Source of the DNA: CAWIUB01 sp963839175
GTDB taxonomy: Bacteria > Actinomycetota > Actinomycetes > Mycobacteriales > Jatrophihabitantaceae
Assembly: GCA_963839175.1 (NCBI GenBank)
Contig: CAWIUB010000050.1
Coordinates: 248,001-312,000 of the forward strand
Reading direction: 5' to 3'
DNA: 64,000 nt
The translations under genes and the position numbers were made by a program. The stretch's first letter is position 1. Each line of letters begins with the position of its first letter. This document shows positions 17,051 to 26,684 of the stretch, piece after piece. The notes under the pieces are model-generated. The model was not told the DNA's origin. It saw only the letters and a program-made list of their open reading frames with translations, and ran no database searches.

Positions 17051-17485
17051 GTGGTCTCGCTGCATCCCGAGCGGCATCTGCTGCGCGCGAAGGATCTTGC
17101 CGACGCGCGGTACTTCGAGCCGCTCGACATCGAGGCGCTCGCCCGCGCCGCTGGGCTGTCCCGAGCCCACTTCAGCCGGGAGTTCCGACGAACCTTCGGT
17201 GAATCACCGCACGCCTACCTGCTGACCCGTCGCCTGGAACGTGCGGCCGCCCTGTTGCGCAACACCGACCGGTCGGTTGCCGACATCTGTTTCGCGGTTG
17301 GGCTGAGCAGCGTCGGCTCGTTCACGTCCAGCTTTACCCGGACGTTCGGGGTGCCGCCGTTGGCGTACCGGGCGAAGTTCCCACCGCCGTCGACGCTCGC
17401 GCTCGTTCCGGCGTGTGTCGTGCATGCGTACGCCCGCCCGCGACGCAGCACGTTCCGAGAAGACGGGGCGCCCGCTGGTCAATAG
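17051..17485 (+). CDS. AraC-family transcriptional regulator
   Basis: A 144-residue DNA-binding protein consisting mainly of the two AraC helix-turn-helix units: IEALARAAGLSRAHFSREFR at about 18-37 and VADICFAVGLSSVGSFTSSF at about 75-94, followed by the family ending GVPPLAYRAKF. There is no separate sugar-sensing domain, as in the short SoxS-like class. The start is the GTG at 17051. No target gene is obvious from the neighbourhood. Confidence 0.85.
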   Translation: MVSLHPERHLLRAKDLADARYFEPLDIEALARAAGLSRAHFSREFRRTFGESPHAYLLTRRLERAAALLRNTDRSVADICFAVGLSSVGSFTSSFTRTFGVPPLAYRAKFPPPSTLALVPACVVHAYARPRRSTFREDGAPAGQ

Positions 17486-17882
17486 CGTCCGTGCCGCAGG
17501 CATTTCGACGTGACGAATGCGCCAGTGCCGGCCTGGATGACGGCGTCGAGCTCGAGCAAGCCAGGATCCCGCATGCGTGCACGGTAGGAATCCTTGCGCA
17601 GTCACGCGGGTCAGCGCGCACCTCGGACCGGGCGTGGCCAGCCCAGCTCGGCGAGCGTCAGGTCACCCGCGCACTCGAACGCGACCACGCGCTGATCCCC
17701 TCCGGGCACGTCATCCACGGCGGACAAGGGGTTCGCCGGCCGCGACTTCGAGCAGTTCATCCACACAGGCCAAGACTGCGCGGCTACGCCGGATCGCAAG
17801 ACTTGCACTCATCTTGAATTCCTTGTTAGTCATGGTGATTCTCGGTCCATTCTTGTCGTACCCCGCTGCTAGCCTCAAACAC
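17486..17882. other. Intergenic stretch with a possible decayed - strand frame
   Basis: No intact gene is seen. On the - strand a patch with coding character (SLAIRRSRAVLACVDELLEV continuing in another frame as DQRVVAFECAGDLTLAELGW) runs from about 17850 to 17611, suggesting a small frameshifted remnant of unknown family. The last part should contain the promoter for the DUF222-HNH gene at 17883. Confidence 0.3.
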
Positions 17883-19193
17883 ATGTTCGGGGAATCAGGC
17901 AGTCCCGTTACCGTCGAGGTCGCCGTGAAGCAGCTGGCCGACGCGGTGGACACGCTGGTCGATCTGGACCTGACCTCGGCGTCGCGGGACGAGCTGCTGG
18001 AGCTGGCCCGCGGGCTGGAGGTGCAGCGGCGGCGGCTGCCGGTGGCGGATCACGCGCTGCTCGGCGAACTGGACGCCCGGGCGGTCGCCGGCGAGCTGGC
18101 CTGCTCGTCGACCGCGGCGCTGCTGATGCAGCTGCTGCGCCTGGCCCCGGGTGAGGCGCGGGCCCGGGTGCGGGCGGCCGGGGACCTGGGGGCGCGGCGC
18201 ACGCTGACCGGCGACCTGCTGCCGCCGGTGTTCCCGGCGGTCGCCGCGGCGCAGGCCGAGGGCGCCATCGGCGACCGGCACGCCGCGGTGATCCGGCACA
18301 CGGTGCACGCGCTGCCCGCCGCCGCGGCCGGGCAGGCCGAGCAGGTCGAGGCGGCGCTCACCGGGCACGCCCGCACCCTGGACCCGGATCAGTTGGGGCA
18401 GGCGGCCCGCCGGCTGCTGGCCTGCCTGGACCCCGACGGCACCCGGCCCGGCGACGCGGACCACGCCCGGCGCCGCGACCTGACGCTGACCCGGCTGGCG
18501 GACGGGTCGGCCCGGCTGACCGGCTACCTCACCCCCGGCTGCACCGCGGTCACCGAAGCCTGGCTGGACGCGCTGGGCGCCCCGGTGCCCGCCGCGGACG
18601 GCCAGCCGGACCGGCGCAGCGCCGGGCAACGCCGCCACGACGCGCTGCACGACATCGGCCGCCGCGCCCTGCGCACCGGTGAGCTGCCCGACTGCGGCGG
18701 CACCCCGGCCACCGTCCTGATCACCCTGACCTTGGCCGAGCTGGAGTCCCGGACTCGGGTCGCCACCACCAGCCACGGCGGGCTGATCAGCGTCCCCGAG
18801 GCGCTGCGGCTGGCCGGCGAAGCCGACATCATCCCCGTCGTCCTCGGCGACACCGGCGGGATCCTCGCCTATGGCCGGGCACGCCGGGTCGCCTCCGCCC
18901 AGCAGCGCCTCGCCCTGGCAGCCCGCGACGGCGGATGTTCGTACCCGGCCTGCGACCGGCCGGCGGCCTGGTGCCAGACCCACCACGTGATCCCCTGGAT
19001 CGATGGCGGACCCACCGACCTGGACAACCTGACACTCGTCTGCGGGTTCCACCACCGGGAGTTCGCCAGACGCGGCTGGGCCTGCCGCATCACCGACGGC
19101 CTCCCCCACTGGATACCCCCAGCCTGGCTCGACCGCGATCAGCGACCCAGACGCAACACCGCCCACGACACCGAACTGCCACGGCTCCCCTGA
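17883..19193 (+). CDS. DUF222/13E12-repeat family HNH endonuclease-like protein
   Basis: A 436-residue protein of the actinobacterial 13E12/REP13E12 family. The N-terminal two thirds is the helical DUF222 region (for example LLQLLRLAPGEARARVRAA-type helices and GDRHAAVIRHTVHALP), and the C-terminal part at about 350-395 is an HNH nuclease fold: CSYPACDRPAAWCQTHHVIP with DGGPTDLDNLTLVCGFHH supplying the His-Asn-His and zinc cysteines. ATG 17883 was chosen because upstream codons lack coding character. These proteins are multicopy in many actinobacteria and are suspected mobile or homing nucleases. The gene is very GC- and Ala-rich compared with its neighbours. Confidence 0.85.
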   Translation: MFGESGSPVTVEVAVKQLADAVDTLVDLDLTSASRDELLELARGLEVQRRRLPVADHALLGELDARAVAGELACSSTAALLMQLLRLAPGEARARVRAAGDLGARRTLTGDLLPPVFPAVAAAQAEGAIGDRHAAVIRHTVHALPAAAAGQAEQVEAALTGHARTLDPDQLGQAARRLLACLDPDGTRPGDADHARRRDLTLTRLADGSARLTGYLTPGCTAVTEAWLDALGAPVPAADGQPDRRSAGQRRHDALHDIGRRALRTGELPDCGGTPATVLITLTLAELESRTRVATTSHGGLISVPEALRLAGEADIIPVVLGDTGGILAYGRARRVASAQQRLALAARDGGCSYPACDRPAAWCQTHHVIPWIDGGPTDLDNLTLVCGFHHREFARRGWACRITDGLPHWIPPAWLDRDQRPRRNTAHDTELPRLP

Positions 19194-19199
19194 AACGCA

Positions 19200-19214
19200 G
19201 CTCCCGTCGGGAGC
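19200..19214 (+). terminator. Candidate terminator after the DUF222-HNH gene
   Basis: GCTCCC and GGGAGC pair around a three-base loop seven bases after the stop codon. The stem is short and no U-tract follows, so the call is tentative. Confidence 0.3.
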
Positions 19215-19381
19215 GTCCCACCTGGGCTGGGGCGGGATAGACCATGCGCGGGTCAGATTGCCTCCTCAGCGATTGGCAGAGGCAAAAGGATCTGTTCAGG
19301 CCGGGAATCGGTGCGGGCTGCCGGCACACAGATCTGATATCACGCTGTTGCGTTGGGTGACCTGGGCACGATCCCGGACCA

Positions 19382-19711
19382 CATGGCCCGTCGCGCTGGG
19401 CGTCGACCGCCGCGGTCAAAACGACGGCTCGCGTCCTGTACCAGGTGCAGACGCCCGAGTGGCGGGCCGAGCGCAACAAGCTCATCCCCCGGGAGGTGTA
19501 ATCATGTCTGACTGGGAGCCGCGACCGTTTCGGCGTCGAAGTACGCGGTTACCTCAGCCGCGAGGGTGAACTGCTGGATCTGAAATACCGTGCGATATTG
19601 CGCCAGAAGTGTCAGAACGGGCCGCTGCACTGGCTCGCCGGCCCCGAGGCTTTTCGCGCGCTGCTCGCCGAGGAAGCGTTCACCGACGAGCGACCAGTGC
19701 CAGAGGACTAG
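19382..19711 (+). pseudogene. Remnant of an unrecognised gene with an internal stop
   Basis: One frame shows coding character on both sides of a TAA at 19499-19501: ARVLYQVQTPEWRAERNKLI before it and GVEVRGYLSREGELLDLKYR continuing to a stop at 19709-19711 (ending TDERPVPED). The segments are in the same frame, so a nonsense mutation, or two short genes without a clear second start, would explain it. The family is unknown. The surrounding 19215-19741 shows nothing else. Confidence 0.35.
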
Positions 19712-19768
19712 CAGCCCGCGTTCGCATAAGATCCGCCACAGTTGGACGTGACATGGAGGTCGAGGGCG

Positions 19769-20473
19769 GTGGCGGTCACAGACTCGGCTGAGGGGTTGGC
19801 GGTCGCGGACCGGCGGGTGCTCTATGACACGCGTCGCGGTGTCCACTACCGCAAGCCGCTGCTGCGTGGCTGGCTGCATCTGCTGTGCTTCGAGGTGTCA
19901 CTGGTGGTGGGCACGCTGCTGGTGACCAGCGCGCACGGCGCAGCGCGGATCGCCTCGCTGGTCGTCTACGCAGGGAGTGTCAGCGGGTTGTTCGGGACCA
20001 GTGCGCTGTATCACCGGGGCAACTGGGGCCCGTGCTGGGGCCGCCGGTTGCAGCGTCTGGACCACGCGATGATCTTCTTGTTGATCGCGGGCACCGCGAC
20101 GCCGGCGTTGCTGGTGGCCGAGCCGGGCGGGTACGGGCTGGTGTGCCTGATCGTGTTGTGGGCGGTTACCGTCGTGGCAGCGGTAACCCGGCTGGTGTGG
20201 ATGAGCGCGCCGGAGAAGCTGGTCGGCGCGATGTTCGTCGGGTTGGGTTGGGCGGCGGGCATGGCGCTGCCGGCCGTGTGGATGCACGCCGGTGTCGCCG
20301 CTGCGGCGTTGCTGTTGGCTGGTGGGGTGCTGTACACGGTCGGTGCGGTCGCATATCACCGCCGCCGCCCGGACCCGGTGCCGGCCGTGTTCGGTTTTCA
20401 CGAGGTGTTCCACGCCTTCGTCTGCGTGGCGGCCGCATGCCAGTACGTCGCGATCACGCTGTTCATCGTCTGA
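19769..20473 (+). CDS. Hemolysin III family (YqfA/adipoQ receptor-like) membrane protein
   Basis: A polytopic membrane protein of about 234 residues with seven hydrophobic segments. The conserved metal-site histidines of the HlyIII/PAQR family are visible in SALYHRGNW, RLDHAMIFLLIAGTATP and GFHEVFHAFV. Start: GTG 19769 follows GGTCGAGGGC; an upstream TTG at 19742 is possible. Bacterial members are linked to membrane fluidity homeostasis (known for the superfamily). That fits the adjacent cyclopropane synthase-like gene 40 bases downstream on the same strand, so the two may form a membrane-lipid operon. Confidence 0.85.
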   Translation: MAVTDSAEGLAVADRRVLYDTRRGVHYRKPLLRGWLHLLCFEVSLVVGTLLVTSAHGAARIASLVVYAGSVSGLFGTSALYHRGNWGPCWGRRLQRLDHAMIFLLIAGTATPALLVAEPGGYGLVCLIVLWAVTVVAAVTRLVWMSAPEKLVGAMFVGLGWAAGMALPAVWMHAGVAAAALLLAGGVLYTVGAVAYHRRRPDPVPAVFGFHEVFHAFVCVAAACQYVAITLFIV

Positions 20474-20513
20474 ACTCGCCCATCGACGCCTTGGGCAGCG
20501 AGGAGGTAAGGCG

Positions 20514-21842
20514 ATGACGGTGGCCGAGACCATGGCACCGCTGCTGCACGCGGCGTTGGGCCGGGATGTTGCGATCCGGATCACCTGCTGGGACGGCAGC
20601 GCGCTGGGACCGGCCACCGCGCCGGTGCAGCTGCACATCAAACGACGGCGGGCGCTGCGCCGGCTGCTGTGGGCACCGAACGAGCTGGGCTTCGCGCGCG
20701 CCTACGTGTCGGGTGACCTGGAGGTCAACGGTGACCTGATCGCCGGGCTGGAGGCGCTCGATCGGGTCGCGGCGCCCGCGGAAGGGCCGGGTATCGCGAT
20801 GACCGCCGAGACGACGAAGGCGGTGTTCCGGGCCGCGGTGAAGCTCGGTGCCGTCGGCTTGCCGCCCAAACCGCCCGCCGAGGAGGCCCGGCTCGGCGGC
20901 CGGCGGCATTCGCGACGGCGCGACGCCGCGGCGGTTGCGCACCACTACGACTTGGCCACCGACTTCTACCGGATCGTGCTGGGCGAGTCGATGACCTACT
21001 CGTGCGGGTACTGGGCGCAACCGTTTCTCGACCTGGCCTCCGCCCAGATCGCAAAGTGTGACCTGGTCGCCCGCAAGCTCGGGCTTCGACCGGGCATGCG
21101 GGTTCTCGACGTCGGCTGCGGCTGGGGCACCTTCGCGTTGCGCGCCGCACACACCTACGGCGCGCGGGTCGTCGGCGTCACGCTGTCGAACGAACAGGCC
21201 GACGCCGCCCGCAAACGGATCGCGCAAGAAGGAATGTCGGACCTGGTGCAGATCCGCTTGCAGGACTATCGCGACGTGTCCGACGGGCCATACGACGCGA
21301 TTTGCAGCATCGGCATGGCCGAACATGTCGGCGCGGCGATGCTGCCCGGCTACGCGGCGCACCTGTTTGCGTTGCTCGGCCCGCAGGGCCGGTTGCTGAA
21401 CCACGCGATCTCGCGTCGACCGGGGTCGCCGCCGCCGTTCTCGCGCACCTCGTTCATCGCGCGCTACGTGTTCCCCGACGGGGAGCTCGAGCCGATCGCA
21501 ACCATGCTGGAAGCGATCGAGGGCGCCGGCTTCGAGGTGCGCGATGTCGAGTCGCTGCGTGAGCACTACCCGCTGACGCTGCGGGCCTGGGTAGCGAACC
21601 TGGAACACCGCTGGGACGAGGCGATCGCGTTGACGAGTCCGGGACGCGCCCGGATCTGGCGGCTGTACATGGCAGGGTCGGCCCTCGCGTTCGAGGCCAA
21701 CCGGATCAGCGTCCACCAAGTGCTGGCCGTCAAGCCAGACGTCCGCGGCCACAGCGGCCTGCCGCACACCCGCGACGAACTGTTGCGGGGGCTGACATCC
21801 AACCATGATCAGCGTCCGGAGGATGTGGACGGCGTGGCGTAG
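20514..21842 (+). CDS. Cyclopropane-fatty-acyl-phospholipid synthase family methyltransferase
   Basis: SAM-dependent enzyme acting on unsaturated acyl chains of membrane phospholipids. ATG 20514 is preceded by a strong AGGAGGT at 20501-20507; the longer open frame from 20292 is a shadow. The 442-residue protein has an N-terminal lipid-binding-like domain (ELGFARAYVSGDLEVNGDL), YSCGYW, the SAM loop VLDVGCGWGTFALRAA at about 197-212, then SIGMAEHVG and the C-terminal FSRTSFIARYVFPDGEL and WVANLEHRWDEA motifs typical of CFA synthases. It is intact. Confidence 0.92.
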   Translation: MTVAETMAPLLHAALGRDVAIRITCWDGSALGPATAPVQLHIKRRRALRRLLWAPNELGFARAYVSGDLEVNGDLIAGLEALDRVAAPAEGPGIAMTAETTKAVFRAAVKLGAVGLPPKPPAEEARLGGRRHSRRRDAAAVAHHYDLATDFYRIVLGESMTYSCGYWAQPFLDLASAQIAKCDLVARKLGLRPGMRVLDVGCGWGTFALRAAHTYGARVVGVTLSNEQADAARKRIAQEGMSDLVQIRLQDYRDVSDGPYDAICSIGMAEHVGAAMLPGYAAHLFALLGPQGRLLNHAISRRPGSPPPFSRTSFIARYVFPDGELEPIATMLEAIEGAGFEVRDVESLREHYPLTLRAWVANLEHRWDEAIALTSPGRARIWRLYMAGSALAFEANRISVHQVLAVKPDVRGHSGLPHTRDELLRGLTSNHDQRPEDVDGVA

Positions 21843-21886
21843 GGGCGCCATCTGCACGCTCGTTCTTTCCGGGGAGGTCGACTTGG

Positions 21887-22045
21887 TCAGGCTGCGTCCT
21901 GTTGAGTGGGCAGGTGCTGTGACGGGTGGGAGCTGCGGGCGAGCTGTTTGGCGCGGACGATGTCGGGGTCGCGCGGGTCCAGCGGCAGCGGCTCCGCCGA
22001 GCGGCTGGCCGGGTGGCGGCGCTTGCTGATACGGATCTGCCTCAT
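21887..22045 (-). CDS. Small conserved actinobacterial protein (PLDPRDPDIVRAKQLAR type)
   Basis: A 52-residue basic protein starting at ATG 22045 with AGAGGT upstream. The core LPLDPRDPDIVRAKQLARSS is a motif I recognise from small unnamed proteins scattered through actinobacterial genomes; no function is known to me. The rest is low complexity (SKRRHPASRSAEP). It is convergent with the methyltransferase gene. Confidence 0.55.
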   Translation of the reverse strand: MRQIRISKRRHPASRSAEPLPLDPRDPDIVRAKQLARSSHPSQHLPTQQDAA

Positions 22046-22161
22046 CGAGGACCTCTTCTCGTGTGTGCCCGGGACGTTCCCAGCCTGCGATGTCGGTGGC
22101 GGACAAACATCGGCCAGCTGGCGGATGTTGCGGTGCGCGGGTCCGCGTTGAGTGGTCACTG

Positions 22162-22350
22162 ATGGAGATCTTGATATCGCTCGACAGGGTGGAGCCCCCG
22201 GCCGGCCGGGTCCGGCTGATCGCTGGCCGTGATCTGACTTGCCGCGGTGAGGAGGGTGAGGGGGTCGGTTTCACGGGTTGGCTTGGTCTGCTGCGGGCTC
22301 TGTATGAGGTGATCGGGTCGCGGGGGCAGCGTCCAGCGGGCCAGGGGTGA
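22162..22350 (+). CDS. Small conserved protein of unknown function
   Basis: A 62-residue protein, MEILISLDRVEPPAGRVRLI at the start and GFTGWLGLLRALYEVIG near the end. The GF-x-GWL-x-LL-x-AL-x-E pattern recurs in short actinobacterial hypothetical proteins. There is no signal or membrane helix. It ends 48 bases before the LuxR ATPase gene on the same strand. Confidence 0.55.
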   Translation: MEILISLDRVEPPAGRVRLIAGRDLTCRGEEGEGVGFTGWLGLLRALYEVIGSRGQRPAGQG

Positions 22351-22398
22351 TCTGCTGCGCTACGGCGGCAGGGGTCGGGCCGCAGTAGCATCCAGGGC

Positions 22399-25242
22399 AT
22401 GGCCGCGGCGGCCCCTGTGGTCGGCTTGCATGGGCGTGACGCGGAGGCCCGGGCGCTCCGCGAGGCGTTTTATCTGCTGGCTGACGGGCGACAGGCGATC
22501 ACGCTCGTCGAGGGTGAGGCGGGCATCGGCAAGACCCGGCTGCTCACCCAAACGCTTGATGAGGTTGCCAGCCGCGGCTTCCAGGTCGCCGTCGGGCGAG
22601 GCGAGGAGCTGGAGCGAACGCGCCCGTTCGGCCTGGTGGCGGAGGCTCTCGGGTGTGCCCGGTCGTCGTCGGATCCGCGGCGTGCGGCGATCGCTGCGCT
22701 GCTCGCCACGCACGGCGCGGCTGACCGGGGTCCGATCACCGTGACCAGCGATCCGGGCTTGCAGTTCCGCGCCGTGGACGCGTTCGTAGACCTGGTTGAG
22801 GAACTCGCGCTAGCCGGACCGCTGTTGATCGGCCTGGACGATCTGCAGTGGGCCGATCCGTCCAGCCTGTTGACGATCAGCGCGCTGGGCCGGCGGCTGG
22901 GCTACCTGCCGGTGGCGCTGATCGGCTGCTTCCGGCCGTCCCCGCGCGTACCGCAACTGCAGCGGGCCGTCGAGTCCCTGCGCGCGGTGGGCGCGCGGCA
23001 CCTGGTGCTGCACCGGCTGACCGAGCAGGCGGTGGCCGAGCTGGTCGCCGAGGCCGTCGGCGCCCAGCCAGGCCCCGGGCTGCTACGCGAGATAGCCGGC
23101 GCGGGCGGCAACCCGCTGTTCGTGACCGAACTGCTGGGCGCCATCCGGCAGGAAGGGATCCTGCAGACCGCGGACGGGCGGGCCGAGGTGGCCGGGATGA
23201 CGCTGCCGCCGACGCTGCGGCTGACCATCCTGCGCCGGCTCAGCTTCCTTCCCGAGGAAACCCTGCAGGCACTGCGGTCCGCCTCGATTTTGGGGTCCAC
23301 CTTCGCGCTCACCGAGCTGTCGGTGAGCACGGCCCGTCCCGCCCTGAGCCTGTCTCTAGCATTGGCGGAGGCCATCACCGCTGGTGTGCTGGCCGATGAC
23401 GGCGCCCGGTTGCGCTTCCGCCACGACCTGATCCGCGACGCCATCTACGAGGATCTGCCGGGCAGCGTGCGCCTCGCCTTGCACCGCGAGGCGGGGCAGC
23501 GGCTGGCCGACGCCGGGGCCCCGGCCCTGCAGGTGGCTGAGCAGCTGGCCCGCGGGGCGACAAGCGGGGACGTCGAGGCGATCGACTGGATGACCAGCGC
23601 GGCCCGTGAGGCGGCCGCCAGCTCGCCGGACATCGCCGCGGACCTGCTCGGGCGGGCAATCGGACTGATGGACCCGGCCGACCCGGCCGCGACCGGCTGC
23701 TTGCCGAACGGGCAGGGAGCCTGATGATGGCCGGCAGCGTCACCACAGCCGGGGAGATCTGCCGTTCGGTGCTGCGCCGCAGCCATGACCCCGCCGTAGC
23801 TGTCGCAGTGCGGATCTGTCTCGCGCACGTTCTGCTTGCAACGGGACGGGTGAGCGAGGCTCTCGAGGAATTGGAGCAGGCGGCCGCATCGCCGCCGCTC
23901 ACCGACGCAGAGCGGCCCAGCGCCAGAGCGTGGGCTAGCTTCGCCCGCCTGTCGATGGGCGACCTCGAGGGAGCTTCTGCCGCCGCCGAGGAAGCCCGGA
24001 CGGCGTCCGGCGACCCGCTGACCACCAGCATTGCCGTGACCACGCTCGCCTCGGTCTCCGAACAGCGCGGGCAGCTTTGGGACGCGCTCGGCATCGCCGA
24101 AACCGCACTGACTCTGGCTGACCAGAGCCCGGGCAGGCTGGGGCACCGATACCCCGTCCACGTGACACGCGGACACATCCTCATCGAGCTGGACCAGCTC
24201 GAACAGGCCAGAGCCGCCCTCGAATCCGGCTGGCGGATCAGCGAGGAACTCGGCATTCGGCTGGTCCCTCGCCAGCTACCAGGCGTACTTCGCCGTCGAA
24301 CGCTTCATCGCAGGAGTGTGGGACGACGCCGTCGCCGAGGTCGAGTCGAGTACCGGGCTGGCCGAAGAGACCGGCGAGACCTACAGCCTCATTCTCAGCA
24401 GCAGCGTGCTGTCCCTGATCTGCCTGCACCGAAACGACCTCACCCGGGCCGCAAAAGAAGCCGATGCGGCCGAAGGGCAGCTTGCCCGGACCGGTGCCCG
24501 GTGGCGCGCGCACTGGGCGCTATTGGCGCGCGCGCTCAGCCTGGAAGCTGACGGCAAGGTCGCCGATGCGTTTGCGACCCTGGCGGACTGCTGGGATCTG
24601 TGCACCCAGTTGGACCTCACGCTGGAGTACCGGGTGATCGGGGCCGATTTCGTCCGCCTGGCGCTCGAGTGCGGCGACACCGGACGGGCCCGTGACGTAG
24701 CGGCCACCGTGACAGAACTGGCCGCCCGCAACGACGTGCCCTCCTTGACCGGTGTTGCGCTGCGGTGCCGGGGTCTCGCAGAGGACGACGCCGAGATCCT
24801 GCATGCCGCCGTCGAGGCCTACGCCCAGAGCCCGCGACTGCTAGAACTGGCTCTCGCCTGCGAGGACGCAGGTGCCGCCTACGCCCGGCGGGGCGGCGTC
24901 GAACAGGCTCGGCCCCTGCTCGATCAGGCCCTGGAGATCTACGAACGGTTGGACGCCACCCGCGACCTCGCCCGTGCCGAGGCGGTGCTGCGTGGGGTGG
25001 GGATCCGGCGCGGGCGCCGGGGAATACGCAGCCGCCCGCAATATGGCTGGGCGAGCCTCACCTTGACCGAGCAGACCGTCGCACGGCTGGTGGCAGAGGG
25101 ACTCTCCAATCCGCAAATCGGCGACCGGCTGTACGTGTCGCGGCGCACCGTGCAGACCCACCTCGCTCACGTCTTTACGAAACTGGACATCTCCTCCCGC
25201 ACCCAGCTCGCCGCAGAGGTCACCCGGCAGCGCCAACGCTGA
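22399..25242 (+). pseudogene. LuxR-family AAA regulator with two compensating frameshifts
   Basis: The parts of one MalT-like regulator lie in three frames. Segment 1 (22399-23700) has Walker A VEGEAGIGKTRLL at about 34-46 and Walker B LLIGLDDLQWADPSS. Segment 2 (about 23690-24260) and segment 3 (about 24255-25242) hold the helical TPR-like sensor and the C-terminal LuxR helix-turn-helix LTEQTVARLVAEGLSNPQIG...YVSRRTVQTHL. Near 23690 a -1 (or +2) shift and near 24260 a +1 shift separate them; the second restores the first frame. The joined protein would be about 945 residues. The first segment ends TGATGATGG, so coupled translation of segment 2 from ATG 23724 is conceivable, but the second shift breaks the sensor. 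Either decay or two sequencing errors explains it. Confidence 0.75.
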
Positions 25243-25245
25243 TCG

Positions 25246-26637
25246 TCACGCGAGCGCGCGGTGGAGCACTCGCACGAGTAGGGATACCGCGGCGGGGTAG
25301 GCGCGCTGCGAGGGCCGGGAGAAGCCGATGATCAAGCCTTGCAGCTCGGGTTGGTCGCCGTGCCAATGCGGGCCGAGGCCCTCCAGGGCCAGGCCTTCGG
25401 CGGCGGCGAGCTGGATGAGGTCGTTCTCGCTGGGACCGCCGGCGGGTAGCCGCACGAGCGCCTGTAGCCCCGCCGAGACGCCGGTACCGAGCTGCGGACC
25501 GATCTGCCTGAGCGCGGTGTCCAGCAGGTCGCGACGGTGGCGATAGCGCAGCCGCACCGTACGAATGTGACGGTCGTAGCCATGGCTGGTGATGAGGTCG
25601 GTAAAGGTCAGCTGGGCGATCGCGTCGGTGCTCAGATCGGTGTACAGCTTCGCTTCCATGACGGGCTCGACGAGGCGCTGCGGCAGCACCATCCAGCCCA
25701 GCCGAAGCCCAGGCCCCAGGGTCTTCGACGCGGTACCGATGTAGACGACGTGGTCGGCCGCCGTCCCTTGCAGCGCCCCGATGGGCTGGCGGTCATAGCG
25801 GAACTCGCCGTCGTAGTCGTCCTCGACGACGAGCCGGCCCGTTGTGCGCGCCCACGAGGTGAATGCCTGCCGGCGCGATGGATGCATCGTGACGCCGGTC
25901 GGGTACTGATGGGCCGGCGTGAGGACGGTGGCTGCGACGTCGCCGAGCGCGGCGGTCTTGGCGCCGAGTTCGTCCACCGGCAACGCGACGATGGAAAGCC
26001 CAGCCTGCCGCACGACGCCGCGGTGGAAGTTGAATCCCGGGTTCTCCATCGCAATCGTGGTGCCGCCCGCCCGGGCAAGAGCGGTGCACACAAGCGACAG
26101 TGCTTGAGTGGCGCCGGCCGTGATCACGACCTGCTCGGGCCGAGCCTGGACCCCGCGGGTGCGGCCCAGGTAGTCGACCAGCGCGCTGCGCAGTTCGAAT
26201 CGGCCGCGCACGTCGCCGTAGCCGTAGACGCTCGCGGGGGCCCGGCCAAGGGCCCGGCGAGCGCACCGCAGCCACTCGGTGACCGGGAAGGACGTAACGT
26301 CCGGCGTGCCGGGCCGAAGGTCGAGCCGTGCCTGCTTCGCCGGGCGCCGACTCTCAGCGGGCGGATTCGCTGGCCCGAGGTCGGCCACCTGGGTACCCGC
26401 TCCCTGTCGTGCGAGCAGGTAGCCCTCGGCGACGAGCTGATCGTACGCGGCGGCGACCGTCCCCCTGGACAATCCGAGATCCTTCGCCAGCACGCGAGAC
26501 GACGGCAGCGCGGTGCCCGCGGCCAGCCGGCGGCCCTGGATCGCAGTCCGCAGGCTCTCCTCCAGGCCGGCCCGCCGCCGCGCCCCGGTCGCTTCCACCA
26601 ACAGATCCAGCCCAGCACTGGTCCAAGGAATCGACAT
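25246..26637 (-). CDS. MocR/PdxR-type GntR-aminotransferase fusion regulator
   Basis: A 463-residue transcription factor with an N-terminal GntR winged helix (ALPSSRVLAKDLGLSRGTVA at about 42-61) and a C-terminal fold-type I aminotransferase domain. The PLP site is intact: VVEDDYDGEFRYD carries the Asp/Tyr contacts and GTASKTLGPGLRLGW the lysine. In this family PLP or its aldimine is sensed to control vitamin B6, GABA or other amine pathways. It is divergent from the AhpD-like gene (47 bases between starts), its likely target. The - strand stop lies four bases after the convergent LuxR gene. Confidence 0.92.
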   Translation of the reverse strand: MSIPWTSAGLDLLVEATGARRRAGLEESLRTAIQGRRLAAGTALPSSRVLAKDLGLSRGTVAAAYDQLVAEGYLLARQGAGTQVADLGPANPPAESRRPAKQARLDLRPGTPDVTSFPVTEWLRCARRALGRAPASVYGYGDVRGRFELRSALVDYLGRTRGVQARPEQVVITAGATQALSLVCTALARAGGTTIAMENPGFNFHRGVVRQAGLSIVALPVDELGAKTAALGDVAATVLTPAHQYPTGVTMHPSRRQAFTSWARTTGRLVVEDDYDGEFRYDRQPIGALQGTAADHVVYIGTASKTLGPGLRLGWMVLPQRLVEPVMEAKLYTDLSTDAIAQLTFTDLITSHGYDRHIRTVRLRYRHRRDLLDTALRQIGPQLGTGVSAGLQALVRLPAGGPSENDLIQLAAAEGLALEGLGPHWHGDQPELQGLIIGFSRPSQRAYPAAVSLLVRVLHRALA

Positions 26638-26684
26638 GGGATTGGACCTTACCGCTGATCCACAGGACGCATAGCGTGCTGACC

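Noticed and set aside
17895..19166. 423-residue - strand frame
   Set aside because: Antisense of the DUF222-HNH gene; low-complexity Gly/Gln/Arg composition.
20463..22400. 645-residue - strand frame
   Set aside because: Antisense to the cyclopropane synthase-like gene, which has SAM motifs and a strong ribosome binding site; the Arg/His-rich composition is a shadow pattern.
23690..23730. Programmed ribosomal frameshift in the LuxR ATPase
   Set aside because: No slippery heptamer followed by a hairpin is seen, and a second, opposite shift at 24260 is better explained by mutation or sequencing error.
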